DNA of 64,000 bases, taken from assembly GCA_016584495.1 (NCBI GenBank), contig WAID01000003.1, forward strand, positions 3,472,001 to 3,536,000, written 5' to 3'. Positions 47,209 to 58,741 of the stretch are shown here, piece after piece. Each line of letters begins with the position of its first letter. The first letter of the stretch is position 1. The translations under genes and the position numbers were made by a program. The stretch is from Celoporthe dispersa. Its lineage: Eukaryota; Ascomycota; Sordariomycetes; Diaporthales; Cryphonectriaceae. Under the pieces are notes generated by a model. The model was not told the DNA's origin. It was given only the letters and a program-made list of their open reading frames with translations, and ran no database searches.

Positions 47209-48470
47209 ATGCCAGACCGATTCTGGCTAATATTATTATCAATCTCGCAGGCTATCGCAGTCTTGCTCTTCATCTCTGCTCGCGGGGCAACAGCTCTTGA
47301 TCACAATGTAAGGCATGTGTGCCCTGCGGACCCAGAATTCCGCACTCTTCATCCCATCGTGAGTACTACCACCAAAATCAATCAATAATTACTGCTCAGC
47401 ATAGAATAAGATGACATCTGACCTGATGATCAAAGTGTTCACTATCACCAGGCTTGGACATCCGTCTTGATGGGAAGGCAGGCCACGAGGAAGCGCTATG
47501 GGAGGTCAAACTGTCGCCAGGAAAAGGCCGGGGCGTGTTCGCGTCACAGCACATCAGAAAGGGCACTCTGTTGCTAGCTGAGGATCCCCTCGTGGAAGTA
47601 GAGCTTCCTACGCTCGTGCCTGGAAAGGGCTATGATCTGGCTGCCATGGCCCAGGCCGTCATGCAGAAATACTCGGCTCTTCCTCCGCAGGGGCAAGCGG
47701 CATTCGACGCGTGTCACCAGCACCGATTCGAGAACGACAGGCAGGATGAGGAAGGACGCTTGATGGCCATCCTGAGGAGCAATGCGTATACGATGGATGA
47801 CGCCGAGGGCAGGAGCAAGGTAGCCTTGTACCCAAAGGCCGCCTTGATCAACCACTCGTGTCAGCCAAACGTTCTGAACGGTGATGCATCTGGAACTCGA
47901 AAGATCGTTGCCATGCGGGACATACTCCCGGGAGAAGAGGTAAGCCAATCTAGAAGCCTGTCAGGTGTCGAGGCCGCGACACGGAGACATGCCTGGCCGA
48001 TTACTTTAAGTGGTCATGGAGACTTACTCACAAGGACGGTGCTATAGATCTTCACCACATACATTCCTTTGCTGATGGACACGCCAAACCGCCAAGCTCG
48101 ACTCTACCAGTATGGGTTCGCCTGTACCTGCGGCGCTTGCCGAGCATCAGGATCATCCGACCAACTGCGCGTCCAAGCTGGGAACAACCTGTCCGAGCTA
48201 GAACAGGCCCTGTCGCTGCCAGACCTGACGGGCAATGCCCGGGTCCTGCTCAACAGAGCGCAAGACCTCGATTCCTTCTTTGCAGCTCAAGGGTTCAGTG
48301 ATTATCTCGTGAAGACGAGCCGCCTGGCCCTTCAGTACGCCATCCGAGCCCGCAACAGTACGGCTGCCAGGACCTGGGCAAGGAAGCACCTCGACAACCT
48401 GTCCGTCATTGACGCCGAGTCGGCTGAGGCGCGAAATACAAGAGAAATATTAATGTCGAACGGAATCTAA
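47209..48470 (+). CDS. SET-domain protein with N-terminal hydrophobic leader
   Basis: Putative lysine methyltransferase-fold protein of the fungal SET family, 358 residues; the substrate is unknown. Exons are 47209-47358, 47436-47939 and 48048-48470, with introns carrying GTGAGT/AAAG and GTAAGC/TATAG ends. Exon 1 encodes a signal-peptide- or anchor-like leader (FWLILLSISQAIAVLLFISA), unusual for a chromatin enzyme. The SET domain runs from SPGKGRGVFASQHIRKGTLL through AALINHSCQPNVLN (the NHSCxPN pseudoknot) to GEEIFTTYI, followed by the post-SET-like YGFACTCGACRAS. A helical C-tail follows. Exon 1 is supported by an exact phase match. If it is wrong, the protein would start inside exon 2 without a leader. 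Confidence 0.82.
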
Positions 48471-49098
48471 ACTAAAGATCAAATTAATGGATATCGAGGC
48501 AACGGCTTTTTAGTAGCTAGAGACGAGTTGAATACAACGCATCTCTAGTTATAGTGCTACTCGTCTCGATGTATTAAACTTCCACTTTGAAGATGAAGAA
48601 AACGCACCGAGAAAGAAAAAGAGGAAGAAAGAAAGAGAAACAGAAGATGGAATTTCGAGACAACATCAACCCAGAAATCTGTATGAGGAGACCTAGTCAA
48701 AAATGGATAATTAAAAGCAGGATGCTATATTGCATGACAATTTTTCAAAAACAAAATAAATAAGTTACTCCGTAACAGGATCATCAGAGGCTCAGAGACG
48801 AGACAACCGCCTTATCTGGTGTGCAGTTCTGATGCTGTCCTTGGCTGTGGGGCCCCCAGCAGTGGAGACAAATGACCAACATGCATTGCAACGCTGCCCT
48901 GCTTGGGCCAGCCACACAAGCCTTTGTCATGTGCATATCGCTGAGACTAAGGACGTTGTAGAGACTTCTTGAAAGCCCTGCATCATTGGCCACCATCATA
49001 GTCATCAATCCCCCCGCTACGGTGTCCTGCTCGTGTGGAAAGAAAAGGAAAGGGAGAGAAGAAACCCCCCCCCCCCCAAAAAAAAAGAAGGAAGGAAG
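48471..49098. other. Intergenic, 0.6 kb
   Basis: SET gene 3' flank and promoter of the ZZ gene. A C run of about 13 followed by about 10 A lies directly upstream of the ATG at 49099 (49066-49086). This tract is hard to sequence and may vary. Confidence 0.5.
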
Positions 49099-51128
49099 AT
49101 GGGTCTTCACGACATCTTCGACTTCGACGAGCCGGCCTACCGCGTCAAATGCGCCGAGCGCTCGACGCCCAAGCTGCAGGAGGAGGAGATCAGGAAGCTC
49201 CGCCAGCACTTTGCGACCAGCGCCTCGATCGCGCTGGGTCTGTCCCACGCGGTACAGACGGCAGGCCTCACGGTCGGCGTGTCTGCCTTTGGCCTCCGCC
49301 GCTACTGGATCGCCAGGCAGAAGCTCGCCATCATCCGCGAGGAGCTCACGCGGCGCGGTGTCGCCCTGCACGACATGACCAAGCGCGACGCGGGTATCCC
49401 CCTGGGCGCCTCGCTGGCGGGCATGGGCCTGGGCGCGGGGGTCGGGCATCTCGTGGGCGATGTCATCGCGGCGCCGGACGTGCCCATGCCTGGAACGCAC
49501 GGCGGCGGCGGGGCTGCGCTCCATCTCGTCAACGCGAACCCCGAGGACGCGGCGCAGGGGTTTGTGCAGGGCCTGTCGGACCAGGCCAGCGCGGTGGGGC
49601 AGGCGCTCCACGGCGCGGTGCTGAACCATGGCGCAGAGCAGCTGGTCACGTCGGCCTCTGCGGAGGCTGGCAGCGGTCATGCTGTCGGCTATGCCGCGGG
49701 TCTTGTCGCCGCCAAGAAGATGGAGGAGTTCCTGGGCGAGTGTGTCGGCGAGGCCGTCTTTGCGTACGCCATGGAGAAGCTGCTGGACCCGGAGATCAAG
49801 CTCGAGCTGAGGCTGAGCGGGAAGTGCAGCCGCCTGCAGGGACCCCTGGGTCAATACTGTCAGGGCTGCAAGCGCTCCATCAGACATGGCACCTTTGCAC
49901 GTGAGTGGCACGTCGACATGGTCTCTTTGATGCTGCTGCAAGAAATGAGAACATGGTGTCTCCGGGCTGACTGTCAGGACAGATTGCTGCAGGGATACCG
50001 ACGACTTCGATCTCTGCAGGGAGTGTCGTGACGCTGGAAGTAAATGTGCATGTCCCGACCAGCCAATGCTGACCTTGCAGAAGTGTGTTTCCGGTGATGT
50101 ACTGATCTCGGAGAGAGGAGATGCAAGAAGGAGGCTGGCGACGGTTGCTGAGATACGGTGCAAGTCCTGCGAGAAAGGACTGACCCAAGGACGGTATTAT
50201 TGTGAGTATGAAAGGAGTGCCGATGGCGTAATTATTTTCCCCAGAGAGCTGATTTTTTTCTCTTTCTCTCTGCGTGTTTGAAAAACAAAAAAAGACTGCC
50301 CTGAGTGTGACGAAAAGTCAGGACAATTCGAACTCTGCGGAGACTGCTACTACCAGGGCCAGACCTGTGTATCCCCTGATGAGCACCGCCTTTTCGTTTA
50401 CCTCAGAGCGAATTTCGACCGAAGTCACCCAGACCTGGACTCGGACGTGATTGTCTGCGGTACTTGCAAGAAGAAGATCATCCAAGGTCCAGTATTTAGT
50501 GAGTACACAAAACACGCAGGCCAGTTTGAAGGGAAAGAAGAGAAGAAGAAGAAAGAAGTAAATAAAAGGGGGCGAGGAGGAGCAAAGGAGTGAGGGTGGT
50601 GGTTTGGGGAATTCAGTGTTACACTGCTGACAGCCTCAGCCTGCAAAACTCATGACCTGAGCATCTGCGACCGATGCTACGAGATGGACAAGGCCTGTGG
50701 AGACACCAGCCATATATTATCTCGTCAGGTCGTCTTCAAGGGCGAGAAACAGATCAAGAGGCAGCTCACGGAAAAGGACGTGTGCCGGTTCTGCAAGGAA
50801 AAGCTCACCGAGGACCCATTCTACTGTGAGTAATACATGCAGGACCTCTGCAACAGTAGGATATTTTCGGATACAGAGAGCTGATGATGGATGCAACCTT
50901 TCAGGCTGTAGCCAGTGTGGTGGTAGTGGATCCTACTATGATCTCTGCGCCAGCTGTTACGTGAAGGGGGCTGGATGTGAAGACCGGAGTCACGTTCTGA
51001 ACAAGTGCGTACCGGCCGCGGGACTTCCCAAGGGCCATCTGCATGATGTTCTGTCCGTGGACGGCAGGGACAGACTCAAGGGATATCTACAAGAGCAGAA
51101 AGCACGGTTCGGTAAGCTGCACCAGTGA
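49099..51128 (+). CDS. Four-repeat ZZ-like zinc-finger protein
   Basis: 544 residues, five exons: 49099-49900, 49983-50201, 50295-50498, 50640-50825 and 50905-51128. The N-terminal half has a hydrophobic Gly/Ala-rich region (IPLGASLAGMGLGAGVGHLV, and GYAAGLVAAKKMEEF), possibly membrane-associated. Four ZZ-like fingers follow, starting CQGC (254-257), CKSC, CGTC and CRFC. Each has CxxC, then eleven residues, then Cys, then a (Y/F/I)xLCxxC-like block (DFDLCREC, QFELCGDC, DLSICDRC, YYDLCASC). ZZ domains bind peptides or N-termini in other proteins, so a scaffold role is likely. All four introns are phase 1 in the codon just before the third Cys of a repeat. The frame is intact. Confidence 0.86.
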
Positions 51129-54100
51129 GCTGTTGGGCGGAGTCAATAAGGAAAAGAAGGGAAAGGAAAGGAGAAGAAAAAAAGAAAAAAAAAGGATCGC
51201 TGGATGAGGCGGTAATACTCAGTACGCATGCCGTGACAGTGCGGTTATGATAATCCGGTTGATAAAAACAGTCCGCACTTGACAACACTCAGGATACTGC
51301 ATATATTGCCTGTCTGTGGGTTGGTTCTCTTGCAAGGTCCTATTCTGCTTGAAGGGAAGCAAGCCACTGTAGCTTCATCACGGATTACTCCCGCTGCGCT
51401 GCGCTGATCTCAGCCTATGGGTGTCCCACTACCAGCGTTACAAGGAGAGAGCTGTGTGGCAGTCAACGCTTATGAGCAGACCCCAGGAGCAGACCTGGGG
51501 AGTGGACCTGCTAAGGTCTCCTCCTGGAGAGGGCGCTTGGTCTGGGGATTGGTTTTCCAGAGAGTTACGCCAGACACTCCATATATTCGTCTTAGTGCGT
51601 GCGTGGTTGTTGCTAATTTACGGCTGTAGTATGGCGAGGGATTTTGAGGCGGAACATCCAAGCCGTCTGTAGCCGCAGATCCGCAGGCAATTCCAGACAG
51701 AGGGCACGGGAAAGAAAAGAAAAGAGGAAGGAAAGAAAAAAAAACCAAAACCCAAGTGTGAAGTCTCTTTTGGCTCTCAGGGCGGGCCCACTCGGGTGGA
51801 TTCCACGGTGGGCCAACGCTTTGGGATCATTGGGGGGCCAGAGTCGACCTTGGGCTGTGCAGCCTTGACATGCACCGGGCCGAGACACAAGAAGAAAAAG
51901 AAAAAAGGCGAGGTGTGAGGGCATTACCATAGTGCGGTAGGTGCGCACCAAGACCGCAACAGGTAACAAAATGACAAGACCTGCAGGGTCCCGAGTTCGG
52001 GGGGTTCCAGAACATGTCGCTTCTCCCTTTTTGTCCCCACACGCGGTGGGCTCATTTTGGGCGAGCATGGTGACACATTTGCTCTCGTCAGTTTCGGGCA
52101 GGTGATCCAGGGCGGGCTGGGCTGGGCTTGGGGCGGTCAGGACCCAAGGGGAAAGGTTGCCTGATGGATGTGTTTCGTGGTCCACAGAGGGATGCTATTA
52201 CCATGTACATAAACAGTATGTATCCCATACTGATACATCATCAGTGTGTAATAGTGTCCTGTGCGTGCATCGTGACCCCGCCGGCCGCCTCCGGCATGAC
52301 CTGGATCTGTCCTGCAGGTCGGGTTCCGAGGAGGAGGCGGGCGACGGTGGATATGTTCTTAGCCTGGGGCTGACAGTTTACATTAATGCCATGGCATCTC
52401 TTTACCCTGTATGTATGCGTGTTATCTACAGGATGTTCTCTCTCTTCTCTTTCCCGCCGGAATCTGGAACGCCACAGAGGTTCCTGACGATCGATGAGGG
52501 TGTGGGTCGCAAGGGACGTCCCGCGCGCAGGCTGTGCGCGGTGCCGGGCAGAGAGGACTTTCTACTCGGTATTTTCTTGGCGGGTCTGCGCTGTTTCGGG
52601 AATCTGCAAGCGGAACGGAATACGTAATAGTACCGCAGTGCAGACGAAAATTTCCTACCTTTTGTTCCATGAATCAAGGAAACAAAGCCACAGGAGGGTG
52701 GAAGGGAAAAAGAAGAAGGGAAAAAAGTCGCAGCCAGAGATCCACTTGGGCGAGGCCAGGCCTCAATCAACGCCCAGGGCTGAGAGACAATGAGAAAGTT
52801 ATGGGGTAATAATCGAGTAAGGACAATATCAAAAAGTCCTTTTGAGGTGTGTAGCCTTGTGGTGATGGCGCTTAGACGGGCACAAGCTGCATGCAAGAAC
52901 TGGGGAGGGCTGGTCGTACACAGAAGAGACCCGGGCGAGGCGTGATGGCGTCCGAGGTGACGATTGGGGAGAGGAAAGATGGTGCGATCCAGTCCAGCTC
53001 ATCCAATCAGATGACAGGGCACCATCACCTCATTAGGTTGCACATGCGCGCGCACCCCCCTGCGGCGCACGCCGTGGTACAGTAACGGCACTGCATATTG
53101 GATCGTGCGTCTCCTCGGAGCGGCTGGTGGCTGCCGGCACATCGTATCACCTCTCTCTGTCTCTCTATTATCTCCCCCTCTTTTTTTTTACCCCGGGGAA
53201 TGCAGATCGTATCTACTAACGGTCATCATGATAACATCCATTGAGGCCTGTGGCATGATGCACGTTGCGATGTGACCCCATATTCCCCGGATTCTTTCGT
53301 GATAAGGTATAATAGGCGGGGAAAAGGGAGGGGGAAAGGTATCATGACTGTCGGTGAGTAGCGGAACAGCGCAGGGCGTGCCCGACCATGGTGTGCAGAG
53401 ACAGTCGTAGCTGCAGCCGAAGATCGGCCTGCTCGCCCCGCGGACCAAGGGACGTTGGATGTTTCCTTTCTTTCTGTTTTTCCGCAAACGGGTTGAGAGC
53501 CTACCGTCCACCTGGTAAGTAGCGTCCACGAGATCTCTCGAAGGCCCAGGGGTGCGGGAGGCAGGGGGAGGGGGACTGGTACGCCTTCTCAGTGGACAAC
53601 AGTCTGGAGGCCAAACACCGCGTGACAGACTTGTGGCGTCTTTCCCCCAGATTTTCCTTTTCTTTTGGGGACATTGATGCGAATTGGCGACATCATCTGT
53701 CCAGGTGGCGTTAGTACATCTGTGGTACTACTGGACATGCTAGAGGCGGAGGAGGGGAGGGCTGCTGGGGAGCTCGAGGTAGGCGCAGGACAGCCCCATT
53801 ATCGAGGGAATCCTTTTACTCCTGACCGCTGGCCGGTTGGGTGATGCCCTCAACAGCCTGAGCGTTACGTTACTGCTGCGCTCAATATGATACAGTAAGG
53901 AGTGGCAGGAAGTCCAAGAAGGATGAGTGAGATCCCGGGCCGGGTCTGGCTGCGCACACTGAACATGCTCTGGTGCTATTGATACTGCAATACAGTACGT
54001 ACCGTAGACAAGAAGTACCCTGATGGGAATACCGTAGTGCCATTGGATGGGGTAAATAAGCAGGCTACACGGGGCATGTGACAGTGCAGAGAAGAACCGT

Positions 54101-56309
54101 TGGCCGTGTGAGTGACGTCCCCAAGCTCCTTTCCTCATCCTGGGAGGGGAAAGATAAATTAAAAAAAAAATAAAGGGTTTTCTGGACCCCCAGAAAAAGA
54201 AGAAATACTTTGCCGGTATGACTTCAGGCTTGCCCGTACCGGAAAGTCGTGCCGGCGTCGATGGTCCCTCAGCCTGGAATAGCCTTGCTCGGGAGAGTCA
54301 TGGTCCATAATTCCATACAGTGCTGTGGTGGAAACAAGAGAGTGTGTGGTTTCTTGGCTTACGCGCGCACGATGGGACCCGTCACAGGACAAGAGCCGCT
54401 CCTCTCGTTTCAGCCCGTGCTCACAGGGCTGGCCTTGGCCGTGGCGGCTACTATAGTGACATAGTGCCATTTTTTTTTTTTAAAAAAAAGCAAAAGAAAA
54501 AAAACCCATCGTGGGATGGATGGCTGGTGGGGCGAGATCAGATCCGTGCTGCGTTCTTCCCGGAGGCTGTCACCCTGGGCGCGGTACTTCTTGTAGGTAC
54601 TGTACCTGCCCACGACATCATCACAGGCGGCCTTTTTTCTTCTTCTTTTTCTTTTCCCTTTGGCCAAGGTTGATCTGTCGAATTTGACCACTACAACCTT
54701 TTTTTTTTCATGCTTTCGGCACACTTACTGTTGCGTCTCTCGCACAGGACGGGCGGGAGGGGGCGCCTGGGCAACAGGAAGAATTAGGTCTGCCTCAACC
54801 GCTTCCGGGCGAGCAACTGGAATGTGTGTGGTGGTGACCTGTACACAGGTAGTAGTAGTGCTGGAGCAGGCTCCACCGGTGACAGGCCTGCAGGCATCCT
54901 CCAACTCCTTTTTTTTCTTCTCTCCCTTCTTTCTCTCTTCTCCTCTGATGAGGTGAAGCCATCGTGAGATTATGTTTTGTGCCCTTGCTAGTCAGCTCCA
55001 CACAGAACCAACTTGGGTCGTCGCCCCTGTCCGGGCAGTTGAACAATCCTGAGGCGATACGAGTAGAGAAAAATACCATGGTACGTTGGATCTCGCCTGT
55101 GCACATGGTAGTAGGATTGCTTTGCATACTATGTAGTACTGCTATGATTTATGGTACGAGTCATCCGGACCGGTGGTGGCCTGATGTGATGGCCTCAGGG
55201 CGCATAGAGAGAAATACATACGGCAAGTATACATAGTACAGGGTAGGTACGTACCCAGTGATCATATTTTGTATCCACCCCATACGGTGAGGGAGGGTTC
55301 CAGGTTGCCCGGCTGGACGGGTACAACAGGCACTGAGGAGGGAGGGAGGTGGAGGGGGGGTGTGGGTAGGGGGACAGAAAAAAAAGAGACAGGTTAAAAA
55401 AAAAAATAGGAAAAGGCAAAAGAAAGAGAAAGAAACGACACAGATGGGGAAAAAGAAAGAAGAAAAAAAAACAGAACAAGGGTGCCCACACTCCTAGGAC
55501 AGACCATACTATGTGTCATAAATTACCTGATGGAAACGGCATAGAACACGACGCCATAACCTGACGCTGCTTTCATAAGGACCGTCATGGCCACAAGCTA
55601 TAATTGTGACTTTGACCTGCTTGACATACCCTTTACCTTCATCCTGCAAACAAAACTACAGCCTCTCGTCCTTTTTTTTATTTTATTTTTATGAGCTTGT
55701 TTTGCTTTCAGGAGACACAAAAATACCCCAGCCCTCTGCATTCCCATTTGCCCTCTGAGCGGCCTCAGCGTGGACGACTTAGACGGAAACATTTGAAACC
55801 TCCCCTGCATGCCTCACCAGTCACCCAACCAACACAAGCCCTATCCAAGTATATATTTTCAGGAACACTTTGACCACGAAACGAAGTCAATCTTCAGGTC
55901 TTGGACGAGTCGGATTCCACTCTTCCCCTAAAATTCCAAGCACACACACACACACAGCTGTGCCTGGTCATCTTCACCCTTTTGCGTTTCCCCAAGCGCG
56001 ACGACAATCCCCGCGGAGATTCACACTCTACACGTCCTCCGATACTCGGCAGTCCCCCCGGAAGAAAAAAAAAAAACCAAGGAGTCAGTTGTCACAATTC
56101 CTACCTTGGAAAGCCAGTCAGTCAGCAGCAGGGCATACTGAAGCGAGGCGAAGCGAAACCTCGGCAGCCTCGATCCGAGAAACGAGAGGGAGAACAGGAA
56201 AAAAGAAAAGAAAAAAAAAAGAGTTGGCGCCAATTCCCGACAGCGCCATTTATAAAAGGCCTAACAAGTCTGGAAGCTGCACACCCCCACCGGGGGGAAG
56301 GCACAAGAG
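51129..56309. other. 5.2-kb region without recognisable gene
   Basis: The longest gene-free stretch in the window. Many short ORFs occur on both strands; the largest, at 51613-52185 minus (190 codons), has no family features. The sequence is not AT-rich and lacks transposon motifs. It contains several polypurine tracts (for example 51150-51195, 55370-55480) and CA/GT runs. It ends in a purine-rich leader immediately before the arrestin start and may hold a long promoter, a 5' UTR or noncoding transcripts. Confidence 0.5.
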
Positions 56310-58037
56310 ATGCCGCACAGGGTCGCCAGTTTCTTCCGCAACCCCACCAGTTCTTTTGAGAACCAGGTCATACATCTCAAGAAATCCACCATACGGAGCA
56401 GGACAAAATCACCAAACAGGATCACGGCTGGCGCAACCCCCCCAGAGAGGCCCTGTGCCGAGAGGGTACCTTCATACGCAACGTCCGTCGACGAGGATAT
56501 AAGCATGGACGAGCCGTCTCCCCTGTCGCCTGACACCCACACCAACCCTCATTCCACCGCCGCCAACACGCCCACCAGCCAGCCACAGTCACCTTTGCCG
56601 GCCGTGGGAGGAGGAGGAGGAGGGAGGATCACAGACTCGCCACGGCTGCGGCCAAGAGATGCCAGCGGCGGCCACGACCACAAGGAGAAGGACAGCAGCA
56701 GGGACAGGGACAGGGAGAAGGACCACCACCACCACCGCCTCTCGTTCCCGGGCATCCACCTGGGCCGCTCGCACAAGGAACCGCACGCCAACCCGCACGC
56801 ACAGCTGTCCTGGAGCATCGAGTCCCCGCCCATCATCTTCCACGGCGATGAGGAGAACAGCACCGGCGCCCTGGTGTCGGGACAGCTGTTCCTCGACGTC
56901 AAGGACGAGTCGTACGACATCGACGCCTTCAGGGCCACCCTCAGCATCCACGTGACCCAGAAGAAACCCTTCACCGTGCACTGCGGCGACTGCGCCAGCC
57001 AGTACACCCTCCTCAAGGAGTGGAGGTTCCTCCCGTCCCCGGGCCGCACCCTGCACAAGGGCGTGCACCCGTTCCCCTTCTCGGTCCTGCTGGACGGCCA
57101 CCTGCCCGCCACCCTCGAGTCGCCCCTCGTGAGCATCGCCTACGAGTTCAAGGCCGAGGCCACGCCCGCCCGCGCCGGGTCGCCGCCCATCAGGCTCGAG
57201 AAGCTCTTCGACGTGAAGCGCTCCCTGCCGCCGCCCGAGCTGCCCCACCACTCGGTGCGCGTCTTCCCGCCCACCAACGTCAAGGCGTCCGTCCACTACC
57301 AGCAGGTCATCCACCCCATCGGCACCAACACCCTGACCATGCGCCTGGACGGCATCGCCAGGAACAACACGGGCACCACCACCGTCGAGTACTGGAAGCT
57401 CAAGAAGCTGACCTGGCGCCTCGAGGAGACCCTCAAGACCGTCGCCCCCGCCTGCGACAGGCACAAGCCCGCAGCAGGTGCCGCCGCCGCAGACACCGCC
57501 GCAGACCGGCAGAAGCGCGGCGTGGCGAGGACCGAGACGCGCGTCATCGGCGAGAAGACCCTGTTCAGCGGATGGAAGTCGAGCTACGCCGGCCCCACGG
57601 ACTCGAGCGTCGACCTGGAGCTCGAGTACGCCCTCAACAAGCACGCCAGGTACAGCTGCGACCTCAAGGCCCGCGACGGCACCGAGGTGTCGCACCAGCT
57701 GATGCTGGAGATGGTCGTCTCCCAGGAGTGCGCGCCCGCGGGCAAGCCCGGCCTCGTCACCCAGACCGGCGTCGGCAGGATCCTCAGGATGCACTTCGGC
57801 ACCATCCTCACCGAGCGCGGAGGCATCGGCATCTCGTGGGACAACGAGGCCCCACCCATCTACCAGGACGTCCCCGCCAGCCCGCCCGCCTACTGCGAGG
57901 ATATCGTGTCCGGCGGTCTCGAGGGCGTCCCGGACCTCATGGAGAGCCTGGACGCTGCCCCTGGGCCGAGCGGCACGGGCAGTGGCTGCGTCAGCGGGAG
58001 GACCAGTGGCAGGAGCTCGGCAGAAGGGCAGCGGTGA
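56310..58037 (+). CDS. LDB19/ART1-type alpha-arrestin with two PPxY motifs
   Basis: Adaptor recruiting a NEDD4/Rsp5-type ubiquitin ligase (HulA in Aspergillus) to plasma-membrane transporters; about 575 residues, single intact exon. A disordered N-tail (Ser/Pro, Gly6, Arg/Asp and His runs, to about residue 165) precedes the arrestin fold. That fold includes ALVSGQLFLDVKDESYDIDA, FPFSVLLDGHLPATLESPLV, a second arrestin half from RVFPPTNVKASVHYQQVIHP, and HARYSCDLKARDGTEVSHQL. Two canonical ligase-binding PPxY motifs close the fold: PPIY (515-518) and PPAY (525-528). The tail is Gly/Ser-rich. The very long upstream region suggests complex regulation. It is convergent with the GTPase gene. Confidence 0.88.
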   Translation: MPHRVASFFRNPTSSFENQVIHLKKSTIRSRTKSPNRITAGATPPERPCAERVPSYATSVDEDISMDEPSPLSPDTHTNPHSTAANTPTSQPQSPLPAVGGGGGGRITDSPRLRPRDASGGHDHKEKDSSRDRDREKDHHHHRLSFPGIHLGRSHKEPHANPHAQLSWSIESPPIIFHGDEENSTGALVSGQLFLDVKDESYDIDAFRATLSIHVTQKKPFTVHCGDCASQYTLLKEWRFLPSPGRTLHKGVHPFPFSVLLDGHLPATLESPLVSIAYEFKAEATPARAGSPPIRLEKLFDVKRSLPPPELPHHSVRVFPPTNVKASVHYQQVIHPIGTNTLTMRLDGIARNNTGTTTVEYWKLKKLTWRLEETLKTVAPACDRHKPAAGAAAADTAADRQKRGVARTETRVIGEKTLFSGWKSSYAGPTDSSVDLELEYALNKHARYSCDLKARDGTEVSHQLMLEMVVSQECAPAGKPGLVTQTGVGRILRMHFGTILTERGGIGISWDNEAPPIYQDVPASPPAYCEDIVSGGLEGVPDLMESLDAAPGPSGTGSGCVSGRTSGRSSAEGQR

Positions 58038-58741
58038 TCATCATGTCCCTGAAACCACTGCTCGATATGCCCCCTCTTTCTTTTCATTCGTACTTTTTTT
58101 TTCCCCCCTCATCTCTTCCTGGCCATCAGCACTCCTACGAGTCGTTTCGGGGCATGGCCCACGGGGTACCAGCCCCCCCCCCTTTGATGACATACCTGTC
58201 TGTTTCTCGAGTTCGTTGTTTAGGTTGATACCCTCATGTGCATCAGAAGCACACTTCAAGATTGCTTAATTAGACGGCTATAGCTACACTGATAACTCGG
58301 CCGAGTTGTCCAATATGACACAATGCCAAAAACATTTTCTCTCATCTTTCCATGTGTGCCTTGTCATAACCACTCCTGTCTCTGGGCGGCGCCCACACGG
58401 ACAGTGATGGAGAAACCTATATCCTTGAGGATGAGGCGGGAAAGACCCAGAGAGACATACGTACGTGTGTGTGTGTGAGTGAGTGAGAGGGTGTGAGTGA
58501 GTGAGTGAGAGAGAGAGAGAGAGAGAGACGAAATTCACGGCAAGAGCACACAACATAACGCTCAATTATAACGTTTGGAATACGGAGTATCGAATGTATA
58601 TAGTTTGAGCCTGGAGAACACCTACACCCTGAACGCCAAGTCGACCCAGCCTCTCTGTCTTTCTTGTCTCCATTTTCCTAGAGACAAAGCACCAGTAACA
58701 CCTCCCCTCCCCCCCCAAAGAAAAGAAAAAATACGCCATTG
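58038..58741. other. Convergent intergenic region
   Basis: 3' flanks of the arrestin and GTPase genes, with T/C runs, a GT/GAGT/GA microsatellite at 58464-58528 and a short C9 run at about 58707-58717. No coding region is supported. Confidence 0.5.
58464..58528. repeat. Compound GT / GAGT / GA microsatellite
   Basis: A GT run passing into GAGT and GA repeats over about 65 bp, in the convergent spacer. Confidence 0.85.

Noticed and set aside
51613..52185. 190-codon minus-strand ORF in the 5-kb gap
   Set aside because: Its hydrophobic stretches come from polypurine/polypyrimidine tracts; no start context or family features.
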